This document shows, in pieces, positions 45,452 to 58,284 of a DNA stretch of 64,000 nucleotides. The position numbers and the translations under genes are program-made. Each line of letters opens with the position of its first letter. The stretch's first letter is position 1. Below the pieces are notes generated by a model, which was not told the origin of the DNA, ran no database searches, and worked only from the letters and a program-made list of their open reading frames with translations. The DNA comes from Gyromitra esculenta (lineage: Eukaryota > Ascomycota > Pezizomycetes > Pezizales > Discinaceae): the NCBI GenBank assembly GCA_038503075.1, contig JBCAML010000020.1:248001-312000 (forward strand), written 5' to 3'.

Positions 45452-46708
45452 GGTCAACAGTGCAAGAGATTCTATGCTGTAGAGTGCAAGAGAGGAGAGT
45501 GAAGCTTCTCAGACTAGAGGACACTGTAGAGATAGCCCCAGCCAAGCACCCAGCTTATTTATCAGCGATTACTATGCTCATCGGCCGAGAGAGGAGGGGG
45601 GAGCGCCTCCTCCATCGTTCGGTGTGCGTAGCTTAGAGTCCACGTTACTAGTGGATTTATTTACTCCGCTGGGGAAACTTCCATCCGGGGATCCGGGATT
45701 TGCCGTCCAAAACAAGGATCTGACGAAACGCTTTCATCCGAAAAATCTGTACATGATTGCTTTTGAGTCCCAGACAATCGTGATCCACCATTTCGGTAGA
45801 CAATTCCTCCAACTGCGAGAGTAAGTCTGAACTGGAACAGCCAGTGGAATGATCTGCTTAGTTTGACAGGCGTCTTGGCAACGGCTAAAGAAATACACTC
45901 AACCCTAGCGCTGGGATCTGGTCCTCGTTAATGCGATTTCTGCTTAGCATAAAGTGATTAGATGACAAAGACCCACATAACTACAAGCCTCTCTAATCTG
46001 CTATCATTGTTTAACAGAGCTGTCTTGTTTATTTCTGTACAGGGAAAATAACACCTTGCATCACTCTCCAAACGAGGAATTTCGAGCATTCTTGAACTGG
46101 GACCATCCATAATCTTGTTAGCGAATGTCGGAAAACCGGACATAGTAGGTAGTTAAGAAGCAATAGAAATCTGCTGAATTTATGAAGGCGATGAAGCGGG
46201 ATGGTCGTATGGATGGATGGATGGATGATGACCGTCGAGACGCGAAGGTGGTGGTGGAGAAACCATCCAAGCACGCAATCTAGACGACAGTTACGAAAGA
46301 CATTATGATATTAAGGCCAGAGAACACGCCATAGCGTAGTACGAGCGAGCATGAACTTTACCGAAACACGGTACTATTGGAGTAATATCTGCCCCAAAAC
46401 CAGCCCGACTATCAAAGATCTACTGGCTCGATCTGAACACGATCAACCAATAAGTACCAAGTATATGTACTCTTATTGGTTAGGATTCGGGGTTGAAGTT
46501 GGAAATGTCTGGTTGTACAATAAGTGAACTTCAAGTCACAGCTATCAATTGTGACACTCGCTCTACATGCAGCCCAGCCAGGCCAGTTTATTATGGTCAA
46601 GTCTTCTACCAACAACACCGTGTCACACCCCACGATCCACCCCGTAACCAATTGAAACACAAAAAAAGAGATATCCATTAAACACCACAATCACCCCTCC
46701 CAATCTCC
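45452..46708. other. Intergenic stretch, no gene seen
   Basis: Short frames only. A GGAT/GATG microsatellite lies at about 46205-46230. The 5' part is the presumed promoter of the aminotransferase gene. Confidence 0.3.
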
Positions 46709-49190
46709 TCAAATCGCCGTAAGTGCAAAATCATCAAGGTACATATCTTTATTACTACCCGCAGGCACTGTACCCGTACAAAGCGTCCTTAACATCAACG
46801 TCACGCTCGACGTCGTTGCCGTGAACGTGCCTCCACCTGATAACGCGACCCACCCTGTGCTCGATCCCGGATTGCTAGTACCATACGGTACGTCTCCTAG
46901 CAATGCTGTAGTGACGCAGCCGCTCGCCGATAGTGGCCTCCTGATATACCCAGTAAGCGAATAGCTAGTGCCGACGCAAACCGTGAGTGTCTGTGTCAGC
47001 TCGGAGACTGCGGACGAAGGCGCGGTTCTTGGAAATCGGACTAGCATGTTTCGGGTACCGGAGCGAGCGCCAGCAGCGACGTTGGAGACGGTTGCAAATG
47101 GTGAGGAACCGGAGCTGATGGTCCAGGATTGGTCAGTGGCGCTTTCAAAGCCACCGTTGACAATGGGGGAGGTGTATTGGCAGCTGGCGGGGGTTGTTGG
47201 ACTAGAGGGTTGCACTAGTTTAGTCAGGACTGCGTTACTTAAGTTGAGGGGGATTAGTACCTGGCAACCGAAACTGTAGAAATCAAGGTTGTTAATGCGG
47301 TGGTTGTGACTGTTAAGGTCTGGGTCTCGGTGGCAGTCACGGTGGAGAGAGAAGTTGCGGTTGCCGTAGTCGTGTCAGTGACTGTGCTGGCCGAGGCAGT
47401 GGTTGTCGTAGTGGATGTTGATGTCTCAGTCACTGTAGCAGTATCGGTGACGGTAGAAGTGGCAGTATTGGTAATGGTAATAGAATCAGCTGGTAAAGTA
47501 ACCGTCGTGGGTACAGAAACGGTGATATCCTCGCCAGGTAGGGTTACGGTCGTGGGAACTGTAACAGTAATATCTTCACCAGGTGGAGTCACAGTTGCAG
47601 GAACCGTAACCGTTGCCAATTGAGTATCCGTGAAACTAAAATTGTTTCCAGGCACAACTGAGGTGATCGTAAGGGCAGGCAGAGCCACAGTCGTAGGCAC
47701 AGTAACCGTGATATCTTCACCGGGCAACGTCACAGTTGTAGGAATCGTAACCGTGGCCAGCTGCGTATCCGTAAAACTATAAATATTTCCAAGAACAACC
47801 GAAGTTACCGTAAGTGCAGGCAGAGTCACAGTCGTAGGAACCGTAACCGTAATACCATCTCCAGGGATAGTGATAGTAATGTCATTGCCTGGTAGGGTGA
47901 TGGTACTCGTTGTTGTCTGGATCGCGGTGAAATTGTAATTATTACCAGGAAGGACCGAGGTAATCGTGGTGGTGATATCGTTACCAGGCAAAGTCACAGT
48001 CTGGACGTTGGTAGCAGTGAAGTTATAATTGGTGCCTGGGATTGTGATTGTAGTGGGTACCGTTACTGTAACGTCGTTTCCAGGGATAGTAACGGTCCGG
48101 ATATCGGTAGCCGTAAAACTATAGTTGTTACCTGGAATCGTGATCGTAGTGGTGATATCGTTTCCAGGTAAAGTCACAGTCTGAACATTAGTCGTGGTGA
48201 AATTGTAGTTGCTACCTAGAATTGTGACTGTAGTGGGTACAGTTACTGTAACGTCGTCTCCGGGTATAGTAACGGTAACGTCGTTTCCAGGAAGGGCCAC
48301 GGTCTGAAAATTGGTGGCCGTGAAACTATAGTCGTTGCCTGGAATCGTAATAGTAGTGGGTACAGTGACCGTGGTAACATCATTAGCAGGTAATGTTACA
48401 GTAGTCGTTGCTGTTGCTGTCAAATAAGAGTTGCTGCCTAGTGAAGTTGTGGTTACTGTGGTAGTACCGGTAATGGTCACGGGGTTTCCAGGTAGAGTGA
48501 CGGTGGTGGCAGGACCTGGCAGTGTGACTGTTACTGTTCCACACGTAGGGGCAACGGGCGTTGTCGAAGGTGAAGAAACCTTGGTTGATGTTGACGAAGT
48601 TTTGGTTGATGTTGACGAAGTCTTAGTAGAGATTGACGAAAGCTTATGACAGTCCGAAGTATCGTAGTTTTTCTTATAAAGATTCCCACTATTATATAAT
48701 AAAGAATGTTTAGCATTGCTAAGTGCTGGTTAGTAGTCCACGGGCTAAGGAATACCTCGAACGTCCGCCACATTGTTGATGTTCATCGCCATAGCAAGGG
48801 GATTGACACTCATCCTCACGGGCTGGTCCACCACGAGGGCTAAGGACATCTCCACAGTAGCACTCCCTAAATTCGTCGTCAGCACCTGGGCCAAATTATC
48901 CCTCTCATATGTGATAACGCTCACCTATGATTCTCAACCAACGAGTATTTATAATCTTTACAACGAGCCAGACACTTCTCCACAGTCATATCATCATCGT
49001 AGTATCTGATATTCCTCAAAACCCTTCCGTTCGCAGAATCGTTCCAACAACCCTGATAAGACCATTCACAGTTTCCTGGGAACGGGTGTGCGTCTGGCTC
49101 CCTGTCGTGTCTTTTAGCATTTCCCGGTGGTCCTAGATATGCTAAAGTAGAGGCCGCAAAGACAGAAAGAATGACAATACCACTACGCAT
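46709..49190 (-). CDS. Secreted WSC-domain protein with Thr/Val repeat stalk
   Basis: Model 49190-48925, 48866-48756, 48688-47261, 47201-46709 (765 residues), all junctions in phase. Signal peptide (MRSGIVILSVFAASTLA), then a WSC domain at about 41-130: GCWNDSANGRVLRN, CLARCKDYKYSL, then ECYCGD, CQSPCYGD and CGG. The first intron uses an AG at TTTAG, which restores ENHRECYCGD. A Ser/Thr linker and a stalk of some 400 residues follow, made of imperfect units such as LPGNDITTTITIPG and VTVPTTITIPG. The last 164 residues (SCQYTSPIVNGGFESATDQS onward) resemble a beta-sandwich carbohydrate-binding-like module. No GPI signal or transmembrane segment is visible, so the protein is probably secreted and bound to the wall through glycans. 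WSC domains bind carbohydrates or act in wall sensing in relatives. Confidence 0.8.
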
Positions 49191-49529
49191 ACTGAAATAA
49201 AGTTATTTTTCTACCACAAAAGGAAATTGGCAAGGAATGGACCCCGATAAAAATCGGGAAAAGATCGAAAAACGAAGAAGGGCGAGAAGGAAATCCCAAG
49301 ATTGAATTTAAAGGATCTACGAACCTTTATATCAATAGAGAAGGAAGACTTCGTTTTCTACCTAGCTTTTTCTCCCGTGTGCTAGCGGATTCCGATGTTT
49401 TGGTCTCGGATATGGCGAGACGCCGGAGCTCTGGTGCGTAGCACAGATCCAGCTGGGTTAACTGAACTAGGTACTGCAGCCATTAACAGTCGTAAGGCCA
49501 TTATCGATCGTGAAATGGCATAATCTAAA

Positions 49530-49738
49530 ACCGTAGAAACTCGAAAAACTCGGTATCTCCGTTACCCAACGCCACCTCGGTCTAGCTCAGATTGGTTTAA
49601 ATACTTCCTAAAATAGGCTTAGACAGCTCTCGCTGACGCCTCAAGATCTTGCTTAAGCCTCAGGAATTTCCTTTACAAGTGAGCGACGAGCTCAAAACCC
49701 CCTGCACGGAGATGCCGAATTTTTCGAGTTTCTACGGT
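49530..49738. mobile_element. MITE-like element, family M1, copy 1
   Basis: About 209 bases with inverted ends CCGTAGAAACTCGAAAAA and TTTTTCGAGTTTCTACGG. Internal GGCTTAGACA text is shared with copy 2. No coding capacity. Confidence 0.65.
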
Positions 49739-50856
49739 ACTTGAAGTTTAGGCGCATTGAGGGCATTTAGGGCTTAGGCGAGGCAGGTCCTATAAATCGG
49801 AAGTATTTTTGTAGAAAGACACACGTTCGCACGCCACCAACTCCAAACAAGCTAGATATTGGGGTGATCGCTCTTCCACCAAGCCATTTTTAGTTAGTAT
49901 TGTTTCCTATGGAGGGTTTAATCCACCAAACGGCAGCCCAGAGTTCCACCAAAATGCCTATTAAGGTTCAAGAAAACTTAAGCGAGCAACACCTGAACTC
50001 GCAAATCGCGCCCCTGGCATTGGTATGAGACAATGTCTCATTTTCCATGGAGCCCCACTTTCATTATTCCCAATCTCGCCACATGGTAGGTTCGGTCGCA
50101 GCCGAAGCATTCCCCAGAAGATCGCTAGCTACGAGAATAGTTTTTGACAAGACGCGGAACCGAAAAATTATGTTGTGAGGTGCAAAAAATATATAGTTCT
50201 AACTATACTTTAAACAAATAGCAATAATATTGCATAGAGTAGATAGAGGACCCAATTTATTGGCCTACCGTGGCAACTCCATACATATTTGACTAGTTAC
50301 ATACGCATCCCATCGAACCTAATAGGCTGTGCTCCCTTAACGCAACTGCATACGCACACATATTTTATTCCAGGGCTTTTTTAGCTTAGCCTTTCAGCAC
50401 GTATATTAGCCAGGGGCCAAGCTTAGAATAATTCAGCTGAGAAGCCCCAGAGTTAAAGAAATAAAATACCCAAGTACACGATGCAATCCAAGCAGAAACA
50501 AAAGATGTCAAACCACTCACCATCACTCGTCGAATACAGCATAGAAGACCAGCATATCATAGGCCGGATAGCAAAGCCGAATTGTTTGCGCGTCCCTTGT
50601 AGGTCGTGTATAGCTTACATGGTGAACATTGCAGAGGGCGCCATAACAATCACACTTCGAGTGAGATATGGGATGATACTACAGTCATCCAAAAACCCTA
50701 TGGACTCAACCAACTGCACTCATATATCAATAAAATCAATTCTTATAAGAACGAATAACTATTCTCCTGGGATCAAAAAAGAAGGTCGCACCAAACTTAA
50801 TTCAGCCAGCCAGGTTTCTCCTTAGCGGATCCCTTGGTAAACTATTTTGTCTAAGA

Positions 50857-51024
50857 TACCGTATTTACTCGAAAAATTGGGTGGCGTGCTTTCTTGGATC
50901 TAACTTAAATTAGTTTAGAAACGACCCGAAATCGGCTTAGATACGCCGCTCAATCTCTGACAAATTCCTTCGCGGGTTAGTGGCGAAGTGAATACGCTAC
51001 CCAATTTTTCGAGTAAATACGGTA
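50857..51024. mobile_element. MITE-like element, family M1, copy 2
   Basis: 168 bases with strong inverted ends, TACCGTATTTACTCGAAAAA at the left and its complement ending at 51024. Related to copy 1 in the ACTCGAAAAA part of the ends and in the centre. TA at both borders fits a TA-targeting (Tc1/mariner or pogo-like) source. Confidence 0.75.
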
Positions 51025-53067
51025 TTGCATGCACACGCACCCTCAAGCCCCTGAATCTCACGCGCATTATAAAGCATGAAGATAGTCACCTATTTGCTTA
51101 TTCCCCAGTAGTGGGGCCCACAGCCTTATGTCGGACATCAATATTCCCGTTACCGATACATCTCCAGTGACGTCCAGGCGCTGTGCATGGCGCTTTCGAA
51201 AGTTCTTCCTTAAGGATGGAATTAGGCTGCACGCGTACTATCAATTATTCTCAGCTTCTGGCGTTAATAGGGACACATTCCTGATCTACCCGCATTGGAC
51301 AGGCCGGATCTGCAACGCGCAGAGTAAAATGGTAATGAGTACACTAGTACTATACCCGGATGTCGGTGGAAACCACATAGCTAGAAACACGGTATCGGAG
51401 ATGTAGGCAGGGTTCGCCGCGATATCTAAATCATGAAAATCAAAAATGCTTTCCGTGTTACTCTTGTAGACATCTCTGCGAGCATCAGATAGGCTGCTGG
51501 GGCTACCAGCAGCGTGGTTCGAGCCTGTAATCGTGCGTCTTGTAGCTGTCAGCCTCGCAAATTACTTGTATACAGACACGATTTCCGGGGATATAGAACT
51601 GGATCTTAGAATCGAAACTACATATAATTACGTATATATCTCTGTGACGAAGAGCCGACGTACCCCATGCCCCTTCTCGCGCTTTTCTATATTTTTTCTG
51701 CCGCTCCCTGCCGTTTAAATAGGTAACCCGTCGCAGGGGAGAAGCATCTCAAGTGATCAGACTCAATCCGTTTAGATCCCTGCTTGAGCGCACTAGCAAG
51801 AGGATTTTGTTGAGCGAGCAGATATCGGGTTCGTGCTCCGGCTCTTGCTCGCCTAGCTAGTCGTTATCCAAGAGACCAACGAGGATGCAAACGAATTGTA
51901 TAAGACCGGGATGAATCGCCAAGAAATCACCTACCCCCTAGTCCCATATATGCCGCTTGTTCGAGTCAGCCAAGAGCTAGTGTTCGGTCTGCGGATGATT
52001 CATTTTCTACTGCACCATTCAACAGTGATTACTACAAATCCGAGTGATATACAGTGATTAACCCCGAGTATTTACAATTGGATAGTCGAATTTCTTCCAC
52101 GGGCTTCAGTATGTCACAGTTAGAAGCTTAGAAGCTCTTGAATAGGACTGGTTGATTGCAACACGAAGAGGCTATAGCTACTGATGGAGGAGTAAAACTA
52201 CACCAATAATTGTATACATAGGCCAGGAAATTTCCACCTAACTAAATAGATATGTAAATATTCTACAAATTTCTATCACACCCGACTTAGTAGAAGGATG
52301 CTGCTTCCTCCAGTCCCTCACACGCGCGCATCATTGCAGATATTGTAGCGTTCAGATCCTAATCAAAACCAGATTGCGACCTCGAAGATCGTTTCGAGAT
52401 TATATTGGAAATTGAGCATAACTTCTATGATCGTGTTACTCCCGGCTAAATCATAACGATATCCTCTATTCTTATTCTTATGGGATATTTTGGAGTGGAT
52501 AGATTCAAAAGTAACAACCACATGACCCTGAAGCTAGGCCGGTACCATTCACGCCAAAGGTTTTATCTTTTTTTTATCTCTCCTTCAACATCACCCGACA
52601 ACAGCCCTACTTTTGAAAACGTTATAAGATAGTGTAGTGAATAAATGACTATTTTCGATACTAATTTAACTACTGAAATCCCCCAACTAAATACTCCTTG
52701 TTCTTCATTCAACAATCTCGTTACCACAAGGAAATATGCCCGTCGGGCTAATACAAAGTAAATCCTCCGTCGGCTAAACATCCATCTGCGTTACTCCGAA
52801 TGTACCGCCACAATAGTATTATAGGTGAGAGCACCTTATTCCAACACCTACTCAATCCATCAGCATTCGTCAACCTCCCTCCACAATCAGAGATCTTCGG
52901 AAGCACAAAACACAAAGTAAGTTAACTAGAATACAATTGTGGGGCTCGATCCAGAACAATAGGATCCTGGGAACTAGAACTACACAACATTTAACTTCGC
53001 TTCACTTACCGGGACCCGTCCACCCCTTACTTCCTGTTCTCAGAGGACGAAATAGTACGGTACTTCA

Positions 53068-53470
53068 GTCTCAAGGGGCGAGGTTTATCTTCAAGCTCTC
53101 GGGTATCCCCGAGATAAGCAGTGCTACTTGAAGGAAAACTAAGCGACGAGAGTGTTTACGAGATTCCACAGGCTCTACGGAGTGTTCAAGTATAGATGAC
53201 TTGAGGACGGCGACAGCGTAAGGTTATGAGGTATAAGAGGTTTGTATTGTAAAATACAAGAGTGTACGATAGAAGACGTTCTTAAAGAGAGAAGAAAGAA
53301 AAGTACAACAAGAGGGGAAAACCCTTCGCTTATATACCCATGATCCATCTCTTTTGATGACAAACGCATGACTCATTGTAACGGAAACCAAAACATATCG
53401 AACAAAATAACAGATCAACACGATCGAACATCCCTACCATCCATTAGGCGCCTAACAACCATCCATGAAA
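53068..53470 (-). repeat. Solo LTR, family A
   Basis: 403 bases, TCTCAAGG to CCATGAAA, duplication TTCAG/TTAAG with one mismatch. Confidence 0.75.
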
Positions 53471-53763
53471 TTAAGTGAGGTCTGACTAAAGATAGTTTTT
53501 CCATCTGTAACTGGTATCTACCACCAGCAGGCTTGGAGGAAGCTGTGTAGAAATTCTCTACTTATCAGATACCCTTGTGCAGTTGGGTAGCACAGATATG
53601 GTTTCAATAGAGGACAGGCCACAGCCACAGCCTCCTGGAAATGTTAGCCATATGCATAACAGAGTATCAATTGTATCCTTTAAATCATACAATGAGCCGA
53701 TCTTGTTAACGTGGCCTGATGGATCCTCCTAGCCTACTCTACCAGAGCCAAAACTTCGCTGCC

Positions 53764-54593
53764 ATGAAAGCTCTTGAATTCACCGAGAGCTTTATGTCAG
53801 GCAATAGCTATGATACGGTTATGGTACCGATTACCTCTAGCTCGTGGTCAGAATTCCGCCCAGAAGACTACTGAGAGATTCGAGTGAGATCCCAAATTCA
53901 ATTGGACTAGAAGATAATCCTGCTAACCAAGAGTATTACATTTCAGTCCTGCACTTGTAGCGATTAAATCGTTGATGTGTGGTTGACTGCTTGGGATCAG
54001 GTTGTTACAAAAACAGATATTAGTTGTTCTGTTAAGCTTTGGCCCGGAACTCTTAGAGTAAAGAGAGCTCCCGGGGATGGCAGATATCTTTTCCACTTGG
54101 TATCAACTGTCCAGGGGATCCCTTCGAATGTACTCTGAAAGGTACTTGTGGCATAAACTTATCAAAGACCTAGAGAATTGTTTGAAGCCTATCTCCCTGA
54201 ATGGGAGGATGATTTTTGGGTGTACTGTAGTCATATATTGAACAGAAGTATTTGGGATGGTGAGATTGAGAGCGCATTCCTGGAAGTTCGATAAGATATG
54301 GAGGTAAGAGGTCATTCATGCTATAGATGTGTATTGAGTATGCTGACTTGCCAAATTAACAGCTAATGTCTTTCGTGTCAGGGAGATTTACTAGAAGCTG
54401 ATAAACTAGAATGGGAGAAACGGCAACAGTGTGGTATCCTTTTGTTTACCATGAATCACCACAATACTATAACCTTCTGCCTTGGCAATGATATTGATGA
54501 TAGCGATAAGCAGGAATGGTCATTATTTGACTTTAGTGAAGCGGATAAACTCCTAGATGTGACAAGAGAGTTGATTCTATTGAATTTGTGAGC
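53764..54593 (+). pseudogene. Decayed or complex gene, family unknown
   Basis: Four coding-like pieces on the plus strand in varying frames: 53764-53874 (MKALEFTESFMSGNSYDTV), about 53966-54137 (CSVKLWPGTLRVKRAPGDG), about 54160-54291 (ELFEAYLPEWEDDFWVYCSH, WDGEIESAFLEV) and 54382-54593 (GDLLEADKLEWEKRQQ, TITFCLGNDIDDSDKQEWSL). The last follows a TGTCAG acceptor and a GTAAGA donor at 54303. The composition is convincingly protein-like, but stops and phase conflicts at the joins prevent an intact model. The product is acidic and Trp-rich. I do not recognise it. Confidence 0.4.
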
Positions 54594-54927
54594 TTCTAAT
54601 TACCTCATCTTCTAGTGCAGTGGGGCCTAGGTGTTAGGTGAAAATCACATCAATAGTTTCTTAACTACTTCGCCTCCTTTATGATCAGTTGTTCTGTATA
54701 TCTAGCGAGGGAATTATATTCCAAGAGTTACGTTTCTTTCTCAGCTTTTACTTATCAATATTTCTATACTTTGGTGTTACTATTGTTTAATACATGCATA
54801 AGTAGAAGCTTCCTTCCTGTTTATTTTCTATTTGGTGGAAACATGAGATGATTGTTAAAATAGGACTCACATGTGTATCATGTGATCGGTTGCACAATAC
54901 TCCGGTGCGGGTAGTTTGTTGTACCAA

Positions 54928-55334
54928 TTTCATGGATAACTGTTTTTGTTGGTTCGTTAGGTATAGGGTTACAAGGTTATTGTGTTACGTTGTCGTTCCT
55001 TGTGTTTCTTTAGGTCTCCGTTGCAATGAGTCAAGTCTTTGTCATCGAACGAGTTGGAAAGTGGTATATAAGCGAAGGGATTTCCCCTCTTGTTGTACTT
55101 TTCCTTCTTCTTTCTTTAAGCAACGTCTTCTATTGTACACTTCTGTATTTCACAATACAACCCTCGGTTATACCTCATAACCTTTTGCTGTCGCCGCTCT
55201 CAAGTCCACTATACTTGACCACTTCGTAGAGCCTGTGGAATTTCGCAAACACTCTCGTCGCGTAGTTTTCCCTTCAAGTAGCACTGCTCATCTTGGGGAT
55301 ACCTGAGAGCTTGAAGATAAACCTCGCCTTGAGA
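54928..55334 (+). repeat. Solo LTR, family A, cleanest copy
   Basis: 407 bases, TTTCATGG to CCTTGAGA, flanked by perfect duplication ACCAA (54923-54927 and 55335-55339). This copy fixes the LTR borders used for all others. Confidence 0.9.
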
Positions 55335-55339
55335 ACCAA

Positions 55340-56157
55340 CTCGGATAGAATGTTATCTCGAGTTGGGTAGAATAGTATGTGGGGGATCATAGTACTAAGG
55401 CAACAGTACTGGTATCGTTTTTCCTTAAGTACGAGTTGTGGGGGTAGTTTAGTTTCATCATCAATATCATTCAGTATCTCCCTCATACCAGCTATCCTGT
55501 TTACCCGCTGTCCTGTGCCTATAAATTTATTAATGATAATATTGACTCCAGGGTGCGAGATCTATAGCTAACAGAAAAATAATGAAGGTTAACTGTATAA
55601 GAACCATGCTAGCTGGTCAATGCATAGCGCTCTCTAACTTATATTTCCGAGATTCAATCCGATCATATAGCCTATACGTCAAACCAGCAAGCTGCCCGCA
55701 GCTCAATTTACTTGTATGTTGGGATCCAAATTTAGATCTTCCTAGCTAGATGGTAAACCGACCTTAAGTTCATTCTGCATACTTTGCTGTTAGGGCTAGC
55801 TCGCACGGAGGGCGATGGTATAGTAGCGGTTTATACTTGACCGTCCGTGAAATTAACGCTTATAAGTGACTCCCAAGCGAGTTCCAAGTACTACATATAT
55901 CTAATATGCAATTTTCTTCTGTACATAGTGTCATCGCGCCCATTCAGCTTCTACTGAGGTATTAATTCTTAGAACACTTCAACGCGATAGATATCAGCTT
56001 ATGACTACTAGGCTTTCTACGTAAATAGACTCTATACCCCTTGCCGAAAAACCACACGTGTACAGTTATAAGGAACTAGCGAATCAGGTAGCACAAACTA
56101 CCATTTTTAGCATTTATCTATCGTAAGTGTCATTTCTACATGTATATTTTTCCAAGC
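55340..56157. other. Intergenic stretch, no gene seen
   Basis: Short frames only. A small hairpin (CAACTCG and CGAGTTG) lies just after the LTR. Confidence 0.3.
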
Positions 56158-58284
56158 CTAGCCTCGTTTCTCAATAGTAATCCACAAATCGTGGTGGATT
56201 AGTAACCCAATATTCCTAAATTTTACCTGCTCTGGCGCGATCAAAGTGGGTTTAAACGTTCGGAAAAACTGCAATTATTCAATCCCCATTAGTAACAGTC
56301 ACAACCGTAGACGCACCCAACATAAGCAATACTGACCTCGAAAGTTGCTTTCCATACTTCTAAAAGTGCAATATGCTTCCCCAAGCAGACCCTTGTGCCA
56401 GCACCAAAATGCAAATCATATTTCTCCATAGCAATATTCTTTTTATCATTCTCAAGCCATCTACTAGGGTTGAAAATATCTGCGTCTTCGCCGTATAGTT
56501 CTTTGTTCCGTTGAGTTACGTGTGAATTTGCAGACAAGCTAGTGCCCTCCGGGATGTGTCTTCCGTCGCTGAGAGTCAATCCTCCTTTCTGTGCCGCCCG
56601 GGGAAGGATGGTTGGGGTGGCTGGCGAGAAACGCATAGATTCCTTAATGCACGCTGTCATGTACTTAAGCGATAAGGATTCGTCGTAAGTGATTATTGAG
56701 AATTCTGGGCCTTTTGATTTAACGAAAGCATCGATTTCTGCCACGAGTATTTCATAGCATCCTGGGGTTTTGAGAACACTTAGAAGGAGACCTCGAAGGG
56801 TTGCTGCGGTGGTATCAGAACCCGCGCTCCTAGGTGGCGAGAGCAAGTATTAGAACCTTTATCTGAGTGAATATAGGTATTTTTGTCACACGTACATAAT
56901 CAAAAGGAGCTCAGCCTTAACATCTGAAAGTGGCATGGGAGATCCATCTGCATTTTTGGCGTTTAGAAAACTAGGATACCGTAGTCAGCGTTCAGAAACT
57001 CAAATAGAAATAAATTTGAAGAAAGAAAAACCCACTGTTGCATAAGATCTGCTCTGTCACCTGTATTTAAACCAAGCTCTATCCTCTCATTAAGCAATGA
57101 ATCGCGTTCCTAGTTTAACCAAATTTCTTCAGCACTTTTGCCCTTCGTCGGCAGTGAGAATGAATGGTAGAAGTCAATATTTACCGCACATAATCGCCCA
57201 ATGCCAATAGTCTTATCAAGGTTAGGAATTAGCCACCGCTGGACTAAACGATGTCGAAAGAGTTTTTTCAAGTTATCCCAGCGGGCCATTATGCCCAGGA
57301 TCTTTAGCCCTGAATGTAATGAGCCGATCAAGGTACCAACATCGGATGCTGTTTTCATAAAACCGAATACTTTTCCAAAAGCAATTCCACTGATAACTAG
57401 CGTGGGGAGTTAACTACGATGCAAAAAGTAGATGGGCGATGAAGATTACCATCGTAAGCAAAGAACCTAAAAATTATCGTTTTGTTAGAGCTAGAGTCTA
57501 TGTGCTTGAATTGGAGACTCGGGGATAGTCATACTGGGCCCATTCTGCAAAATCCAGTTTATTCCCCGTTTCAGCGAACCTTTTCGTTAGTATTTCCTTA
57601 AACTCAATAATCCGGTCGTCGATCATTGACTCTACTCCTCTAGCGGCAGACATGCTATACTATAGGATTTGGTGGGATTAGTTTATGTATCACTAATCGA
57701 TCGAATCGACTATTCCGATATTATAGTGACCAACCGAATTGTTCACGCCTCCAAAAAATTGATTGAAGGGGCTTTCTTACAGGACCGGCAATCCTCCTCC
57801 TGCTCGCAGCGTGTGCTCTATGGTCAATCATAAGAACTACGCTTGGTGTTTCGCCAGGTATATTTACCCGATTGAATTCAGTTTTGTCTGCATGTCTGTT
57901 GTAAATCACTGGGATCATCTTTGGATCTGCGAATAGTAAAAAGTTTGGTTGATATCTGACGATTGGGCCTAGATGGAGATGTAGCTCATTAGCTGTTTGG
58001 ATTCTTGCGTTGGTAATAGCAAACGTGAGAGAGGATTAACCGTATTTCTTGTGAAGTCCCTCAATTATGATATGCTCCTTTTCAGTCATGGCTGCCCTGA
58101 CACTATACACTTGTGATATGCTAGCCAGAAACGGTCCAGGAAAGTTTCTGAGAGGATGGAAATAACGGTTCTTAACCACCAGGTAGACGAAAGTAAGAGC
58201 TAGCGCCAAGACAACTAAAATCCCCACTGTTTCAAACAGATCCCACCCTCCGAGAAGGGGTTGCGTGCTTTGCAGTAGCAACAT
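56158..58284 (-). CDS. Microsomal cytochrome P450 monooxygenase, nine exons
   Basis: Heme monooxygenase of the endoplasmic reticulum, close in style to fungal pisatin-demethylase-like or benzoate-hydroxylase-like P450s. Exons: 58284-58041, 57968-57781, 57659-57535, 57466-57450, 57396-57185, 57109-57036, 56970-56896, 56829-56337, 56268-56158. The total closes at 512 residues, the usual length. N-terminal membrane anchor (ETVGILVVLALALTFVYLVV), Pro hinge FPGPF, ETPSVVLMIDH and RRRIAGP, I-helix AGSDTTA (314-320), ExxR (Glu375-Arg378), heme loop FGAGTRVCLG with Cys460. Exon 4 is only 17 bases and is required to restore WAQFFAYDVISG. The last exon gives PTLIAPEQVKFRNIGLL and a stop. All key residues are intact, so an active enzyme is likely. 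Redox partner would be the general P450 reductase. No biosynthetic cluster surrounds it, and the substrate is unknown. Confidence 0.9.

Larger units (their letters stand above)
49191..53067. other. Gene-poor stretch with two related MITE-like elements
   Basis: Nearly 4 kb. Frames at 50481-50825 and 51128-51406 show no family features. Two inverted-repeat elements are listed separately. Confidence 0.35.

Noticed and set aside
47300..47623. Plus-strand frame opposite the WSC protein stalk
   Set aside because: Val-rich shadow of the Thr/Val repeats on the other strand.
50481..51406. Two hypothetical frames of 92-114 codons
   Set aside because: No recognisable features, surrounding sequence is repeat-derived, and one overlaps the border of a MITE region.
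56158..58284. P450 as part of a secondary-metabolite cluster
   Set aside because: No polyketide synthase, NRPS, terpene cyclase, transporter or regulator lies nearby; the flanks are repeats.
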